Below are positions 1-5,935 of a stretch of DNA of 15,387 nt, piece after piece. A program made the position numbers and the translations under genes. The notes beneath the pieces are model-generated. The model saw only the letters and a program-made list of their open reading frames with translations. It was not told where the DNA came from and ran no database searches. Position 1 is the stretch's first letter, and each line of letters starts with the position of its first letter. The stretch is from positions 1 to 15,387 of the forward strand of contig JAKAWF010000062.1 of NCBI GenBank assembly GCA_021817025.1, in the 5' to 3' direction. The stretch comes from a bacterium (GTDB lineage: Bacteria; Chloroflexota; Dormibacteria; UBA8260; Bog-877).

Positions 1-97
1 GCATCCCCAGGAAGAAGGATGTGAAGTTCCAGGAGTCGGTCGGGACCCAATGCTCCCCGCCCGCCGAGTCCCCCAGCACGCTCGCGCCAGCTGCCAT
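1..97 (-). CDS. N-terminal fragment of an unknown protein, cut by the left window edge
   Basis: Seen: an ATG at 97-95 opens a frame of 32 codons with no stop before the window ends. A strong Shine-Dalgarno AGGGAGG (110-104) sits 6 bases upstream, and a good promoter lies further upstream at 149-178. The predicted peptide begins MAAGASVLGDSAGGEHWVP and continues into a hydrophobic, aromatic stretch (SWNFTSFFLGM at residues 22-32) that could be the start of a membrane segment. I do not recognise the family and assign no function. The combination of promoter, ribosome binding site and sensible amino-acid composition is why I call it a real gene. It is probably its own transcription unit, separated by about 480 bases from the PAP2 gene behind it. 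Only the neighbouring sequence can identify it. Confidence 0.6.
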   Translation of the reverse strand, partial: MAAGASVLGDSAGGEHWVPTDSWNFTSFFLGM

Positions 98-148
98 CCA
101 CCACCTCCCTGGCTTGAAACTGCCGAGCAACGGCACACGCAACTCCCA

Positions 149-178
149 CTTGTAACGAGGTGGACGAGCTGCTGTCAA
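149..178 (-). promoter_or_regulatory. Sigma70-type promoter for the left-edge gene
   Basis: On the minus strand a perfect TTGACA (178-173) is followed after 18 bases by TACAAG (154-149), which matches TATAAT at four of six positions. Transcription would start near 142 and leave a leader of about 45 bases before the ATG at 97, with the Shine-Dalgarno well placed inside it. This stretch is clearly less GC-rich than its surroundings. The call rests on motif and position only. Confidence 0.55.
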
Positions 179-575
179 GTCCATCGGGATGAAGCGCCGA
201 CTCCAGCGGGCTGTCCGGGCCGGCAGCCCACACCGGCGTCGCCGCTGATTCCGGTCAGCCCAACCAGGAGGCGATCCGCCTCCGACCCGAAGCCGACACC
301 CCGAGCCCGCCATCGCCGGCTGCTCCCGCCCGAACGGTGGCGATGGGGAACGCGCGGCCGGACCTTCCCATGGCGGTGCGCTCGCCTGCGGGTGAGGAGC
401 TCGCACTGGTCGGGCCTGGCGGCGTGGTCAGGGCCTGGAGACCACAACGCGCGCGACCGCCCGACTCCGGGGCGGATCCGTGTGCCCCCCCGGCCGGCCC
501 CCCGTGGCACTGGCCCCGCTCGGGCCGTCCGCCCAGACTCGGTCGGGCCCGTGTAACCCGTGCAAGTAGTGCCCC
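179..575. other. Intergenic region with no recognised gene
   Basis: This lies between the end of the PAP2 gene and the promoter at 149-178. I see no gene here. The open frames are rich in Arg, Pro and Gly and match no family. The sequence contains C/G runs around 485-502 and a GGCCGGCC palindrome there, but no convincing terminator directly after the PAP2 stop. Confidence 0.5.
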
Positions 576-1343
576 TCAGCCCGGACTTGCCTGGGCCGGC
601 CGTTGCGGCCAGACGAGTCCCAGGGCCGCCATGAGGACAGTCCCGATGGCAATCGGACCGACGACGAGACCGAGGTGGGTAGCCTTCTCCAGCACGGCGA
701 AGCCCACAGCCACCACCACCACAGCTCCGGCCACAGCCAGCCAGCGCGGCAGCGGCAGGAGTGCCAGTAGCCGTCCCAGCCGTCCCAGGTGCACGGCCAC
801 CGCCCCGACAATGGCCCCCACCAGAAGGCCAAGTGCCAGTCCCACCAGCACGTCGAACGGCCAGTGGATTCCGGTCAACACCCTCGCCCACCCGACTCCC
901 GCCATCACCAGCAGTGATGCCAGGGCCAGCCAGCGCCTCCTGGTGACCCAGAGGGCGCCCACCACCGCCCCACCGAAGGCCAGGTGGTCACTGGGAAAGG
1001 AATTGCCGTGGGCGGCTGCGGCAAGCAGGGGGACGTGGTAATGGGAGAGGTAAGGCCGGGGCTCGTACCAGAGATTGCCCAGCAGGTGGTTGACCTGCAG
1101 AGCCACCGCCGCCGCCGCCGCCGCCGCAAGCGCGTCCAGGCGGGCGCGCTCAGGTGGCCTGCCAAAGAAGAGCAGGGCGACCAGCACGAACGCCAGCGAG
1201 AAGATGCCCCACTCCGCAAGGGCGGCGGCCGCAGAATTCCACAAGCCGCCGTGAGGACCCTGCCGGGCCAGCACCTGGTAGCCGACGTAATTCCATCGCA
1301 GGATGGCCGGGCCGAGCGAGGTAGCGGAGAGAAGCGTCTGCAT
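576..1343 (-). CDS. PAP2-family membrane phosphatase, probable undecaprenyl-diphosphatase
   Basis: This is a 255-residue multi-pass membrane protein of the PAP2 (type 2 phosphatidic acid phosphatase) superfamily. Motif 1 ends in RP (R96-P97, in WYEPRPY). Motif 2 is SFPSDH (residues 115-120), the PSDH form found in BcrC-like undecaprenyl-diphosphatases rather than the commoner PSGH. Motif 3 is R154-x5-H160-x3-D164 (ARVLTGIHWPFD). Hydrophobic segments lie near 45-60, 71-88, 123-150, 165-185, 200-217 and 224-243. The family removes a phosphate from undecaprenyl diphosphate on the outer face of the membrane, recycling the carrier used for cell wall and polysaccharide. That fits the nearby glycan operon. 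Oddities are the Gly at position 89, where motif 1 usually has Lys, and a run of seven Ala encoded by a GCG repeat. The ATG at 1343 has no strong Shine-Dalgarno. The family call is firm; the exact lipid substrate is inferred. Confidence 0.88.
   Translation of the reverse strand: MQTLLSATSLGPAILRWNYVGYQVLARQGPHGGLWNSAAAALAEWGIFSLAFVLVALLFFGRPPERARLDALAAAAAAAVALQVNHLLGNLWYEPRPYLSHYHVPLLAAAAHGNSFPSDHLAFGGAVVGALWVTRRRWLALASLLVMAGVGWARVLTGIHWPFDVLVGLALGLLVGAIVGAVAVHLGRLGRLLALLPLPRWLAVAGAVVVVAVGFAVLEKATHLGLVVGPIAIGTVLMAALGLVWPQRPAQASPG
1106..1127. repeat. (CCG)7 trinucleotide run inside the PAP2 gene
   Basis: Seven uninterrupted CCG units plus one base. Read on the coding strand this gives seven GCG Ala codons (residues 73-79) in a predicted membrane segment. 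A perfect triplet tract in which all Ala codons are identical could expand or contract by slippage without shifting the frame. Confidence 0.8.
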
Positions 1344-1425
1344 AGATGCACCAACTGAGCGGGTCCGGCGGCGACACCTTACCGTGACCGAGCCGGGCTG
1401 CGCCCAGCCGAGTTTCGGTTCCGCT

Positions 1426-1440
1426 GGCCGCCAGGCGGCC
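1426..1440. repeat. Inverted repeat GGCCGCC-A-GGCGGCC
   Basis: A perfect 7-base dyad with a single central base, 83 to 97 bases upstream of the PAP2 start codon. As RNA it would need to open to a 5-base stem. As DNA it could be an operator. It is GC-only apart from the centre, so chance is possible. Confidence 0.4.
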
Positions 1441-1508
1441 CCTGATGGAGAGCCGGGATCTCAGCGGCGGGCTGCCCTGGAGCGGGTCGGCCCCGAGCCT
1501 CGCCCAAG

Positions 1509-1533
1509 CCCGGCCGGCGACTCAACGGCCGGG
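1509..1533. repeat. Inverted repeat with 8-base arms and 9-base loop
   Basis: CCCGGCCG (1509-1516) pairs perfectly with CGGCCGGG (1526-1533) around a 9-base loop. No T-run follows on either strand, so it is not a canonical terminator. It could be part of a structured leader of the PAP2 transcript. Confidence 0.4.
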
Positions 1534-1589
1534 GCCCAACTCGGGAGCTGATGCAGCAGCTCTGGTGGCTGCGTCGCGGCGTGAGTGCC

Positions 1590-1611
1590 GGGAGGGGCCA
1601 CCCCGCCTCCC
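1590..1611. repeat. Inverted repeat, about 8 base pairs with one bulge
   Basis: GGGAGGGG (1590-1597) pairs with CCCC-CCTCCC (1601-1611, with G1605 bulged) over a very short loop. It lies about 190 bases past the PASTA stop and about 250 bases ahead of the PAP2 start. Its role is unknown. Confidence 0.35.
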
Positions 1612-1759
1612 CTCTCCTTTGCAGATCACCGGACCCGGCTGGAAAGCGGCGGTGCTGGTCAGGCCCCGCTGCCCCACGCACACACCCAAGCCATCCCTCG
1701 GCCGGCGGCGTACCGCGGCGCCTCTGGGTAGGCCCCCCAGGTGTGTCCCCTGCAGGCGT

Positions 1760-1793
1760 GGCGGCCGGATCTGGAGATGGTGGCCCCGCCGCC
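1760..1793 (-). terminator. Possible terminator hairpin after the PASTA gene
   Basis: GGCGGC (1760-1765) and GCCGCC (1788-1793) form a 6-base stem starting a few bases past the PASTA stop codon (1799). A short inner G/C pairing is possible. There is no T-run after it. I propose it because of position only. Confidence 0.25.
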
Positions 1794-1798
1794 CAGCG

Positions 1799-2470
1799 TC
1801 AGAACGAGTACCCGCGGTTCGCGGTCAGGGCCACCCGGCCAGACCAGCTTTGGCCGGCACCTGGACTCTGGGCGGTGACTGTACCTGGTGGCAGCAGCGG
1901 ATCGAAGCCTCGCCTCACCTCCAGCGTCATCCCGGCCTCACGCAGGAGCGAGTCGGCGGTGAACACATCAAGTCCCACCACGCCTGGCACCACCCCCACG
2001 GTGGGCACCGGTGGGCGCGGCAACTCAGCCTCGCCGACCTGGCCCAGAGATGAGAGCACCGGCACATGCCCCCCTGCCACGTACTCGATCCCAACCAAGC
2101 CGAGGCCGCCACCACGCGACGAGCGGGCGGGAAAGGCCACCTCCACGAAGGCGGCCGGGAGGGTGGCGAAGGTGGTCGGGAGCTGAAACCGGCCCTGCAG
2201 GCGCACCACGAAAACCCGAGTTCCGAACGACCCTGGGCCGCTGGTCCGGTTCAGATGCTCCCAGGCACCCAAGGTGGTGCTGACCCAGGAGTACGGCAGC
2301 GTCGGATAGGGATGGGCGTAAGCCAGGGCAGTCTGCCATGCCGCCGCCCGCACCGCGGCCGGAACACCGCCGGGAGCGGCGAGGCGGACGGACCCCGCCA
2401 ACAAGGTGGCCAGGGTCGCCAGCAAGAGCAACAGCGCCCCTGGGAGATGGGGCAACCTCAGCTGACGCAT
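1799..2470 (-). CDS. Membrane-anchored protein with one C-terminal PASTA domain
   Basis: With the ATG at 2470 the protein has 223 residues. Residues about 11-33 form one hydrophobic segment (ALLLLLATLATLLAG), an N-terminal anchor or uncleaved signal. Residues about 35-150 show no family I recognise. Residues about 160-220 look like a PASTA domain: VPGVVGLDV start, Ala/Leu-rich helix, Gly-Met/Leu turn, then TAQSPGAGQ and a closing GRVALTANRG strand. PASTA domains bind peptidoglycan fragments or beta-lactams in Ser/Thr kinases and penicillin-binding proteins. No kinase or transpeptidase motif is present here, so an extracytoplasmic wall-binding role is inferred. A GTG at 2530 would add 20 Arg-rich residues. 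I prefer the ATG because it places the hydrophobic segment near the N-terminus. Neither start has a clear Shine-Dalgarno. The gene stands apart from ahcY across a hairpin. Confidence 0.72.
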   Translation of the reverse strand: MRQLRLPHLPGALLLLLATLATLLAGSVRLAAPGGVPAAVRAAAWQTALAYAHPYPTLPYSWVSTTLGAWEHLNRTSGPGSFGTRVFVVRLQGRFQLPTTFATLPAAFVEVAFPARSSRGGGLGLVGIEYVAGGHVPVLSSLGQVGEAELPRPPVPTVGVVPGVVGLDVFTADSLLREAGMTLEVRRGFDPLLPPGTVTAQSPGAGQSWSGRVALTANRGYSF

Positions 2471-2559
2471 CCCGGGAATTGTGCGCCGCCCACGCTCGCA
2501 AACGCGGTCCCCCGCCCGCCTCCCGGCCACGCGGTACCGCCCGCGGGGACGGCGGAAGA

Positions 2560-2592
2560 GGTCGGGCGCGTTGCCGGCGTCCGCGCGCGACC
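2560..2592 (-). terminator. Strong hairpin just after ahcY, probable terminator
   Basis: GGTCGGGCGCG (2560-2570) pairs with CGCGCGCGACC (2582-2592) with a single G-G mismatch, giving 10 of 11 pairs and an 11-base loop. On the minus strand it begins 4 bases after the ahcY TAG. What follows is TCTTCCGCC rather than a long T-run, as is common for hairpins in GC-rich genomes. It would end the apt-ahcY transcript and separate it from the PASTA gene. Confidence 0.5.
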
Positions 2593-2596
2593 TTCC

Positions 2597-3880
2597 CTAC
2601 GCGGTCCCCTGCTCCCAGGAGCTGAGGTAGTGCAGCTGCTCCTCGGTGAGCTCGTCGATCGTCACCCCAAGGGCGGCCAGCTTCAGGCGAGCCACCTCGG
2701 CGTCGATCTCCTCGGGAACCTCGTGAACCCCCGGGGTCAGCGTCCGCCAGCTGGCTGCCATGTAGGCCAGGGAGAGTGCCTGGTTGGCGAAGGACATGTC
2801 CATCACCGCGGCCGGATGTCCTTCGGCTGCAGCCAGGTTCAACAGGCGACCCTCGGCGAGCAGGAAAACGCGGCGGCCGTCGCCCAGAGTGTGCTCCGCC
2901 ACCTCGGGACGGACCTCGCGCACCTTGGTGGTGAGACTGTCCAGCGCCGCCAGGTTGATCTCGGAGTTGAAGTGGCCGCTGTTGGCGATGACGCAGCCGT
3001 CCTTGACCAGCTCCAGATGGCGTCGGTCGACCACATTGCAGTCGCCGGTGACGGTGATGATCACATCCGCGATGGGAGCGGCGTCGGCCAGTGGCATGAC
3101 GCGGTAGCCCTCCATCACCGCCTCCAGAGCCCGCACCGGCTCCACCTCGGTGACCACCACCTGGGCCCCCATGCCCCGGGCCCGCGAGGCGAGACCCCGA
3201 CCGCACCACCCGAAGCCGCAGATCACCATGGTCCGGCCGGCCAGGAGTAGGTTGGTGGCCCTGATCAGACCGTCGATGGTGGACTGCCCGGTGCCGTAGC
3301 GGTTGTCGAAGAGATGCTTGGTCTGGGCGCCGTTCACCGAAATCACCGGGAAACGCAGGACCCCGGCCTGGGCCATGGCCCGCAGCCGGATGACGCCGGT
3401 GGTGGTCTCCTCGGTGCCGCCCCGGATGTCCCCCATGGCGTCCTGACCGCGCCGGTGCAGCTCTCCCACCAGATCGCCGCCGTCATCCATGGTGAAGTGC
3501 GGTCGTGTCGCGAGGACCGCCTCCAGGTGGCGGTAGTAGGTCTGGTTGTCCTCACCCCGACGGGCATACACAGAGACGCCCCGGCCCACCAGCCCGGCCG
3601 CGACCGTGTCCTGGGTGGAGAGCGGGTTGCTGGCGCAGAGGTGCACCTCGGCGCCGCCCGCCTGCAGCGTGAGCATCAGGTTGGCGGTCTCGGCGGTGAC
3701 ATGCAGGCAGGCACCGACCCGCAAGCCCTCAAGCGGACGGGTCGCCTCGAACCTGGCTCGGATCAGCCGCAGGACCGGCATCTCACCGCTCGCCCACTCA
3801 ATCCGGCGCACCCCTTCCTCAGCCAGCCCCGGCTCGGCGATGTCGGAGACGGTCAGGACTCCATTCTCAGAATCGGCCAC
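2597..3880 (-). CDS. ahcY: Adenosylhomocysteinase (S-adenosylhomocysteine hydrolase), short form
   Basis: This cytosolic enzyme reversibly splits S-adenosylhomocysteine into adenosine and homocysteine, relieving product inhibition of methyltransferases. The 427-residue protein is full length for the shorter archaeal/Thermotoga-like type. Visible landmarks are H60 (LHVTAETA), the DDGGD segment (132-136), EETTTG (157-162), K188 with FDN (191-193), the NAD-binding GFGWCGRG (222-229), NSGHFNSEI (301-308, with the conserved His at 303), and a C-terminal YLSSWEQGT tail. [10 protein letters not shown] replaces the FDNxYGCRES of the longer bacterial and eukaryotic enzymes, which supports the short-type call. 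Translation starts at a GTG (3880) with AGGAG 5 bases upstream. The gene sits 9 bases after apt, and its ribosome binding site abuts the apt stop codon, so the two are almost certainly co-expressed. A hairpin follows the stop. Identity is very secure. Confidence 0.97.
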   Translation of the reverse strand: MADSENGVLTVSDIAEPGLAEEGVRRIEWASGEMPVLRLIRARFEATRPLEGLRVGACLHVTAETANLMLTLQAGGAEVHLCASNPLSTQDTVAAGLVGRGVSVYARRGEDNQTYYRHLEAVLATRPHFTMDDGGDLVGELHRRGQDAMGDIRGGTEETTTGVIRLRAMAQAGVLRFPVISVNGAQTKHLFDNRYGTGQSTIDGLIRATNLLLAGRTMVICGFGWCGRGLASRARGMGAQVVVTEVEPVRALEAVMEGYRVMPLADAAPIADVIITVTGDCNVVDRRHLELVKDGCVIANSGHFNSEINLAALDSLTTKVREVRPEVAEHTLGDGRRVFLLAEGRLLNLAAAEGHPAAVMDMSFANQALSLAYMAASWRTLTPGVHEVPEEIDAEVARLKLAALGVTIDELTEEQLHYLSSWEQGTA

Positions 3881-3884
3881 TTGC

Positions 3885-3892
3885 GCTCCTCA
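3885..3892 (-). promoter_or_regulatory. Ribosome binding site of ahcY overlapping the apt stop
   Basis: TGAGGAG on the minus strand contains both the apt TGA (3892-3890) and the AGGAG that serves the ahcY GTG start 5 bases downstream. It fixes the GTG start and implies translational coupling of apt and ahcY. Confidence 0.75.
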
Positions 3893-4432
3893 CATCTCCA
3901 GCAGGGCCTCGACTCGATGGCCGGCCAGACGCCGGCGTCCACCAAGTTCCAGCAGTTCAATCAGAAAACCGAACCCGGCCACCTCGCCATCCAGCCCCGC
4001 GATCAGCTCCAGCGTGGCCACGGCGGTGCCACCGGTGGCGAGCAGGTCATCGATGACCAGTACCCGCTGGCCCGGTCTGATGGCGTCCCGGTGGATCTCG
4101 AGCACCGCCTCGCCGTACTCAAGCTGGTAGCTGGCGCTGCGAGTGTCAGCCGGGAGCTTGCCCGCCTTGCGCACCGGCACCACCCCCACCCCTAGCTGGT
4201 ACGCGATCACGGCGCCGAAGGTGAAGCCCCGGGATTCGATGGTCGCGACCGCCTCCACCCGATCCCCGCGGAACCGCTCCACCAGCCGATCGCAGGCAGA
4301 CCTGAACGCGGGTCCGTCGCCCAAGAGCGGAGTGATGTCGCGGAAGAGGATCCCCGGCTTGGGAAAGTCGGGCACGTCTCTGACAAAGGCCCGCAGGTCG
4401 AGTCTGGAGGGGTCTGTTCCCGGGGGCACCAT
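3890..4432 (-). CDS. apt: Adenine phosphoribosyltransferase
   Basis: This enzyme makes AMP from adenine and phosphoribosyl pyrophosphate in cytosolic purine salvage. The 180 residues cover the whole family. The N-terminal VPDFPKPGILFRDITPLL signature is at about 20-37, IESRGFTFGA at about 65-74, the RKAGKLP loop at about 88-94, and the PRPP-binding motif VLVIDDLLATGGT at about 123-135. The ATG at 4432 is the furthest possible start, because an in-frame TAA lies two codons upstream. There is no visible Shine-Dalgarno; the upstream sequence is GCATAACATGGC, so the mRNA may be leaderless or weakly initiated. It is followed by ahcY 9 bases later. Adenosine released by ahcY is not its substrate directly, so a nucleosidase or phosphorylase elsewhere must link the two steps. 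A perfect dyad lies 77 bases upstream. Identity is secure. Confidence 0.96.
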   Translation of the reverse strand: MVPPGTDPSRLDLRAFVRDVPDFPKPGILFRDITPLLGDGPAFRSACDRLVERFRGDRVEAVATIESRGFTFGAVIAYQLGVGVVPVRKAGKLPADTRSASYQLEYGEAVLEIHRDAIRPGQRVLVIDDLLATGGTAVATLELIAGLDGEVAGFGFLIELLELGGRRRLAGHRVEALLEM

Positions 4433-4851
4433 GCCATGTTATGCGCTCGGCCCCAAGCCACCGCCACCGCCATTGCTCCGATGGTGCTCCTGCGGGCCGC
4501 CCAGCGGCGGTCGACATCCTCGCTGTCGACCCGTCCGTCCGGCTGGCCCGGATGCCCCCAGCTGTCACGATTGCAGTGCTGGCGAGCCGCGCCGACGGGG
4601 CCCACGCGCACGAGCTCGGCGACGACCGCCGGCCCACCCGCTCCCGGATTCTGAAGACATTGGACCGGTCGCCAAGCCGACGGCACAGCGAACGACCCGG
4701 CCGCGGCGGGTGGCGATGGAGCCGCGCAGCGATCCCTTCGGAATCGGGCGGCGGCGGCGCGCTGCAGGGCAGGCGGTCCCCGTCATCGACTTCCCCACCT
4801 TCGCCTCCGCGACTCTCTGCGGGCCAGCGGCACCGCCCGATCTGCCCACCC
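4433..4851. other. Intergenic region upstream of apt with no recognised gene
   Basis: The gap from the LLM oxidoreductase stop to the apt start is about 450 bases. It has no frame with a recognisable protein on either strand; predicted peptides are Arg/Pro/Ser-rich. It should contain the apt-ahcY promoter. The best -35/-10 look-alike on the minus strand is weak (TTGGCG and CAGAAT around 4646-4675). It holds the dyad at 4509-4531. I looked for an S-adenosylhomocysteine riboswitch and did not find its conserved core. Confidence 0.5.
4509..4531. promoter_or_regulatory. Perfect 8+8 dyad upstream of apt-ahcY, candidate operator
   Basis: GGTCGACA, 7 bases (TCCTCGC), then TGTCGACC form a perfect inverted repeat with a 15-base centre-to-centre spacing, ending 77 bases ahead of the apt ATG. 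Arms and spacing look like a dimeric repressor site (TetR-, GntR- or ArsR-like). As RNA it could fold into an 8-base stem with a 7-base loop. The regulator is unknown. Confidence 0.4.
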
Positions 4852-4884
4852 AGCGGCCAGGCATGCCACCGCCTGCTCGCCGCT
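4852..4884 (-). terminator. Hairpin directly after the LLM oxidoreductase, probable terminator
   Basis: AGCGGC (4852-4857) pairs with GCCGCT (4879-4884), and inside it CAGGC (4858-4862) pairs with GCCTG (4871-4875). This gives an 11-pair stem with an 8-base loop and a 3-base bulge. The stem begins at the last base of the stop codon. There is no T-run, so the evidence is position plus stem strength. Confidence 0.4.
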
Positions 4885-5816
4885 CAGGCAGCGCCGGGCA
4901 GCACCCTCTCAGCGATCAGCTCGAGATGCTCCAGGTCGTGGAGATCCAGGACCTGGAGGTAGGCGCGCTCGCAGCCCAGCTCGCGGACCTCCCCCAGCCT
5001 GTCGATCACCTCATCCACGAGCCCGCCGAGACCGATCCGGCGCAGCTCCTCAGGCTCGCGGCGAATGGCCTTGGCCCGCCGCTGGAACTCCGGCTCGGTC
5101 TGCCCGCAGCAGAGGGTGAGCGCAACCGAGAAGCGCATGCTGGCGGGGTCGCGGCCGGCCGCTGCGCAGGCGCTCTTGACCCGCTCGAACTGGGCGGCCG
5201 CGGCTGCCAGGGGAACGAAGGCGCAGTTGAACTCGGTGGCGAACCGGGCGGCCAGCCTGGGAGTTCGCGAGTGTCCCATCCCACCCATCAGGACCGGAGG
5301 GCCCGGCCGCTGGACCGGCCTGGGGAGGGCCGGACACGCCTCCAGCCGGTAGTAGCGTCCCTGAAAGTCGAAGGTGCCGCCCTCGGGGGTCGCCCACAGC
5401 CCAGTTATCACCTGCAGCTGCTCATCGAACCTGTCCATGCGCTCTCGGAGCGACGGGAAGGGGATGCCGTAGGCCCGATGCTCGGCCTCGTACCAACCAG
5501 CTCCGAAGCCGAAGTCCACCCTGCCCTGGCTCATCTGGTCGACCTGGGCGACCGCGACCGCCAGCACTCCCGGCAGGCGGAACGTGGCCGCGGTCATGAG
5601 GGTGCCCAGACGGATCCTGGAGGTCGCCCCTGCGACCTCCCCGAGACTCACCCAGGCATCGGTGGGGCCGGGAGGGTTGGGGGGGCTCCCGATGGTCATC
5701 ACGTGATCGGAGCGGAAGAAGCCGGCGAAGCCGAGCCGCTCACTCAGCCGCGCCACCGCCAGCAGGTCCTGCTGGTGGGCCCCCTGTTGGGGCTCGGTGA
5801 AGATGTGCAGTTCCAT
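4884..5816 (-). CDS. LLM-class (luciferase-like) oxidoreductase, probably F420-dependent
   Basis: This is a 310-residue TIM-barrel protein of the bacterial luciferase-like superfamily. Landmarks are the N-terminal strand with LSERLGFAGFFRSDHV (residues 24-39), the SRIRLGTLM strand (66-74), the signature SQGRVDFGFGAGWYEAEHRAYG (96-117), and PPVLMGGMG (173-181). These are typical of the actinobacterial F420-using branch, though FMN use cannot be excluded. The substrate is unknown. I chose the ATG at 5816 because AAGGGGG (5829-5823) lies 6 bases upstream and the family begins at this point. A 43-residue upstream extension to 5945 is Arg/Pro-rich and unlikely. It stands alone: 243 bases from the glycosyltransferase before it, followed by a strong hairpin and a long gap. 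A direct role in glycan synthesis is not indicated. The family is firm, the cofactor inferred. Confidence 0.88.
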   Translation of the reverse strand: MELHIFTEPQQGAHQQDLLAVARLSERLGFAGFFRSDHVMTIGSPPNPPGPTDAWVSLGEVAGATSRIRLGTLMTAATFRLPGVLAVAVAQVDQMSQGRVDFGFGAGWYEAEHRAYGIPFPSLRERMDRFDEQLQVITGLWATPEGGTFDFQGRYYRLEACPALPRPVQRPGPPVLMGGMGHSRTPRLAARFATEFNCAFVPLAAAAAQFERVKSACAAAGRDPASMRFSVALTLCCGQTEPEFQRRAKAIRREPEELRRIGLGGLVDEVIDRLGEVRELGCERAYLQVLDLHDLEHLELIAERVLPGAA

Positions 5817-5822
5817 AGATCG

Positions 5823-5829
5823 CCCCCTT
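5823..5829 (-). promoter_or_regulatory. Ribosome binding site of the LLM oxidoreductase
   Basis: AAGGGGG on the minus strand, 6 bases ahead of the ATG at 5816. It decides this start over the longer open frame beginning at 5945. A weak -10 look-alike (TATTCT, 5871-5866) lies about 50 bases ahead of the ATG but has no partner -35. Confidence 0.65.
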
Positions 5830-5919
5830 AGTCCACACCGCCAGCGGTCCGCCGCAGCTGCACTCAGAATAGTCGGCGTCAGTGGCTTCAGCCGGCGGCC
5901 GACCTCGCACTTGGGAGCT

Positions 5920-5935
5920 GGTCGAGGAATCGACC
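5920..5935. repeat. Inverted repeat GGTCGA-GGAA-TCGACC
   Basis: A perfect 6-base stem with a 4-base loop, about 105 bases upstream of the LLM oxidoreductase start. Its arm GGTCGA shares its sequence with the first six bases of the 8-base arm of the dyad upstream of apt (4509-4531), but the spacing differs. It could be a hairpin in the leader or a second operator-like site. Confidence 0.35.

Larger units (their letters stand above)
1344..1759. other. Hairpin-rich intergenic region upstream of the PAP2 gene
   Basis: The gap of about 455 bases between the PASTA gene and the PAP2 start holds no gene I can support. It contains several strong inverted repeats, listed separately (1426-1440, 1509-1533, 1590-1611). 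It must hold the promoter or leader of the PAP2 gene unless transcription reads through from the PASTA gene. I see no clear -35/-10 pair and no riboswitch class I can name. Confidence 0.5.

Noticed and set aside
50..556. A 168-codon plus-strand frame in the left gap
   Set aside because: It overlaps the promoter and start of the left-edge gene on the other strand, is Arg/Pro-rich, and has no motif or ribosome binding site.
4433..4883. S-adenosylhomocysteine riboswitch ahead of apt-ahcY
   Set aside because: The conserved core with GAGGAGCGCTGC- and CAACGGCGCTC-like segments is absent. The similar GAGGAGCGC near 3890 is the ahcY ribosome binding site.
4143..5831. A 562-codon plus-strand open frame spanning the apt gap and the LLM gene
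   Set aside because: It crosses two genes on the opposite strand and a gap, and shows no domain. Antisense shadow.
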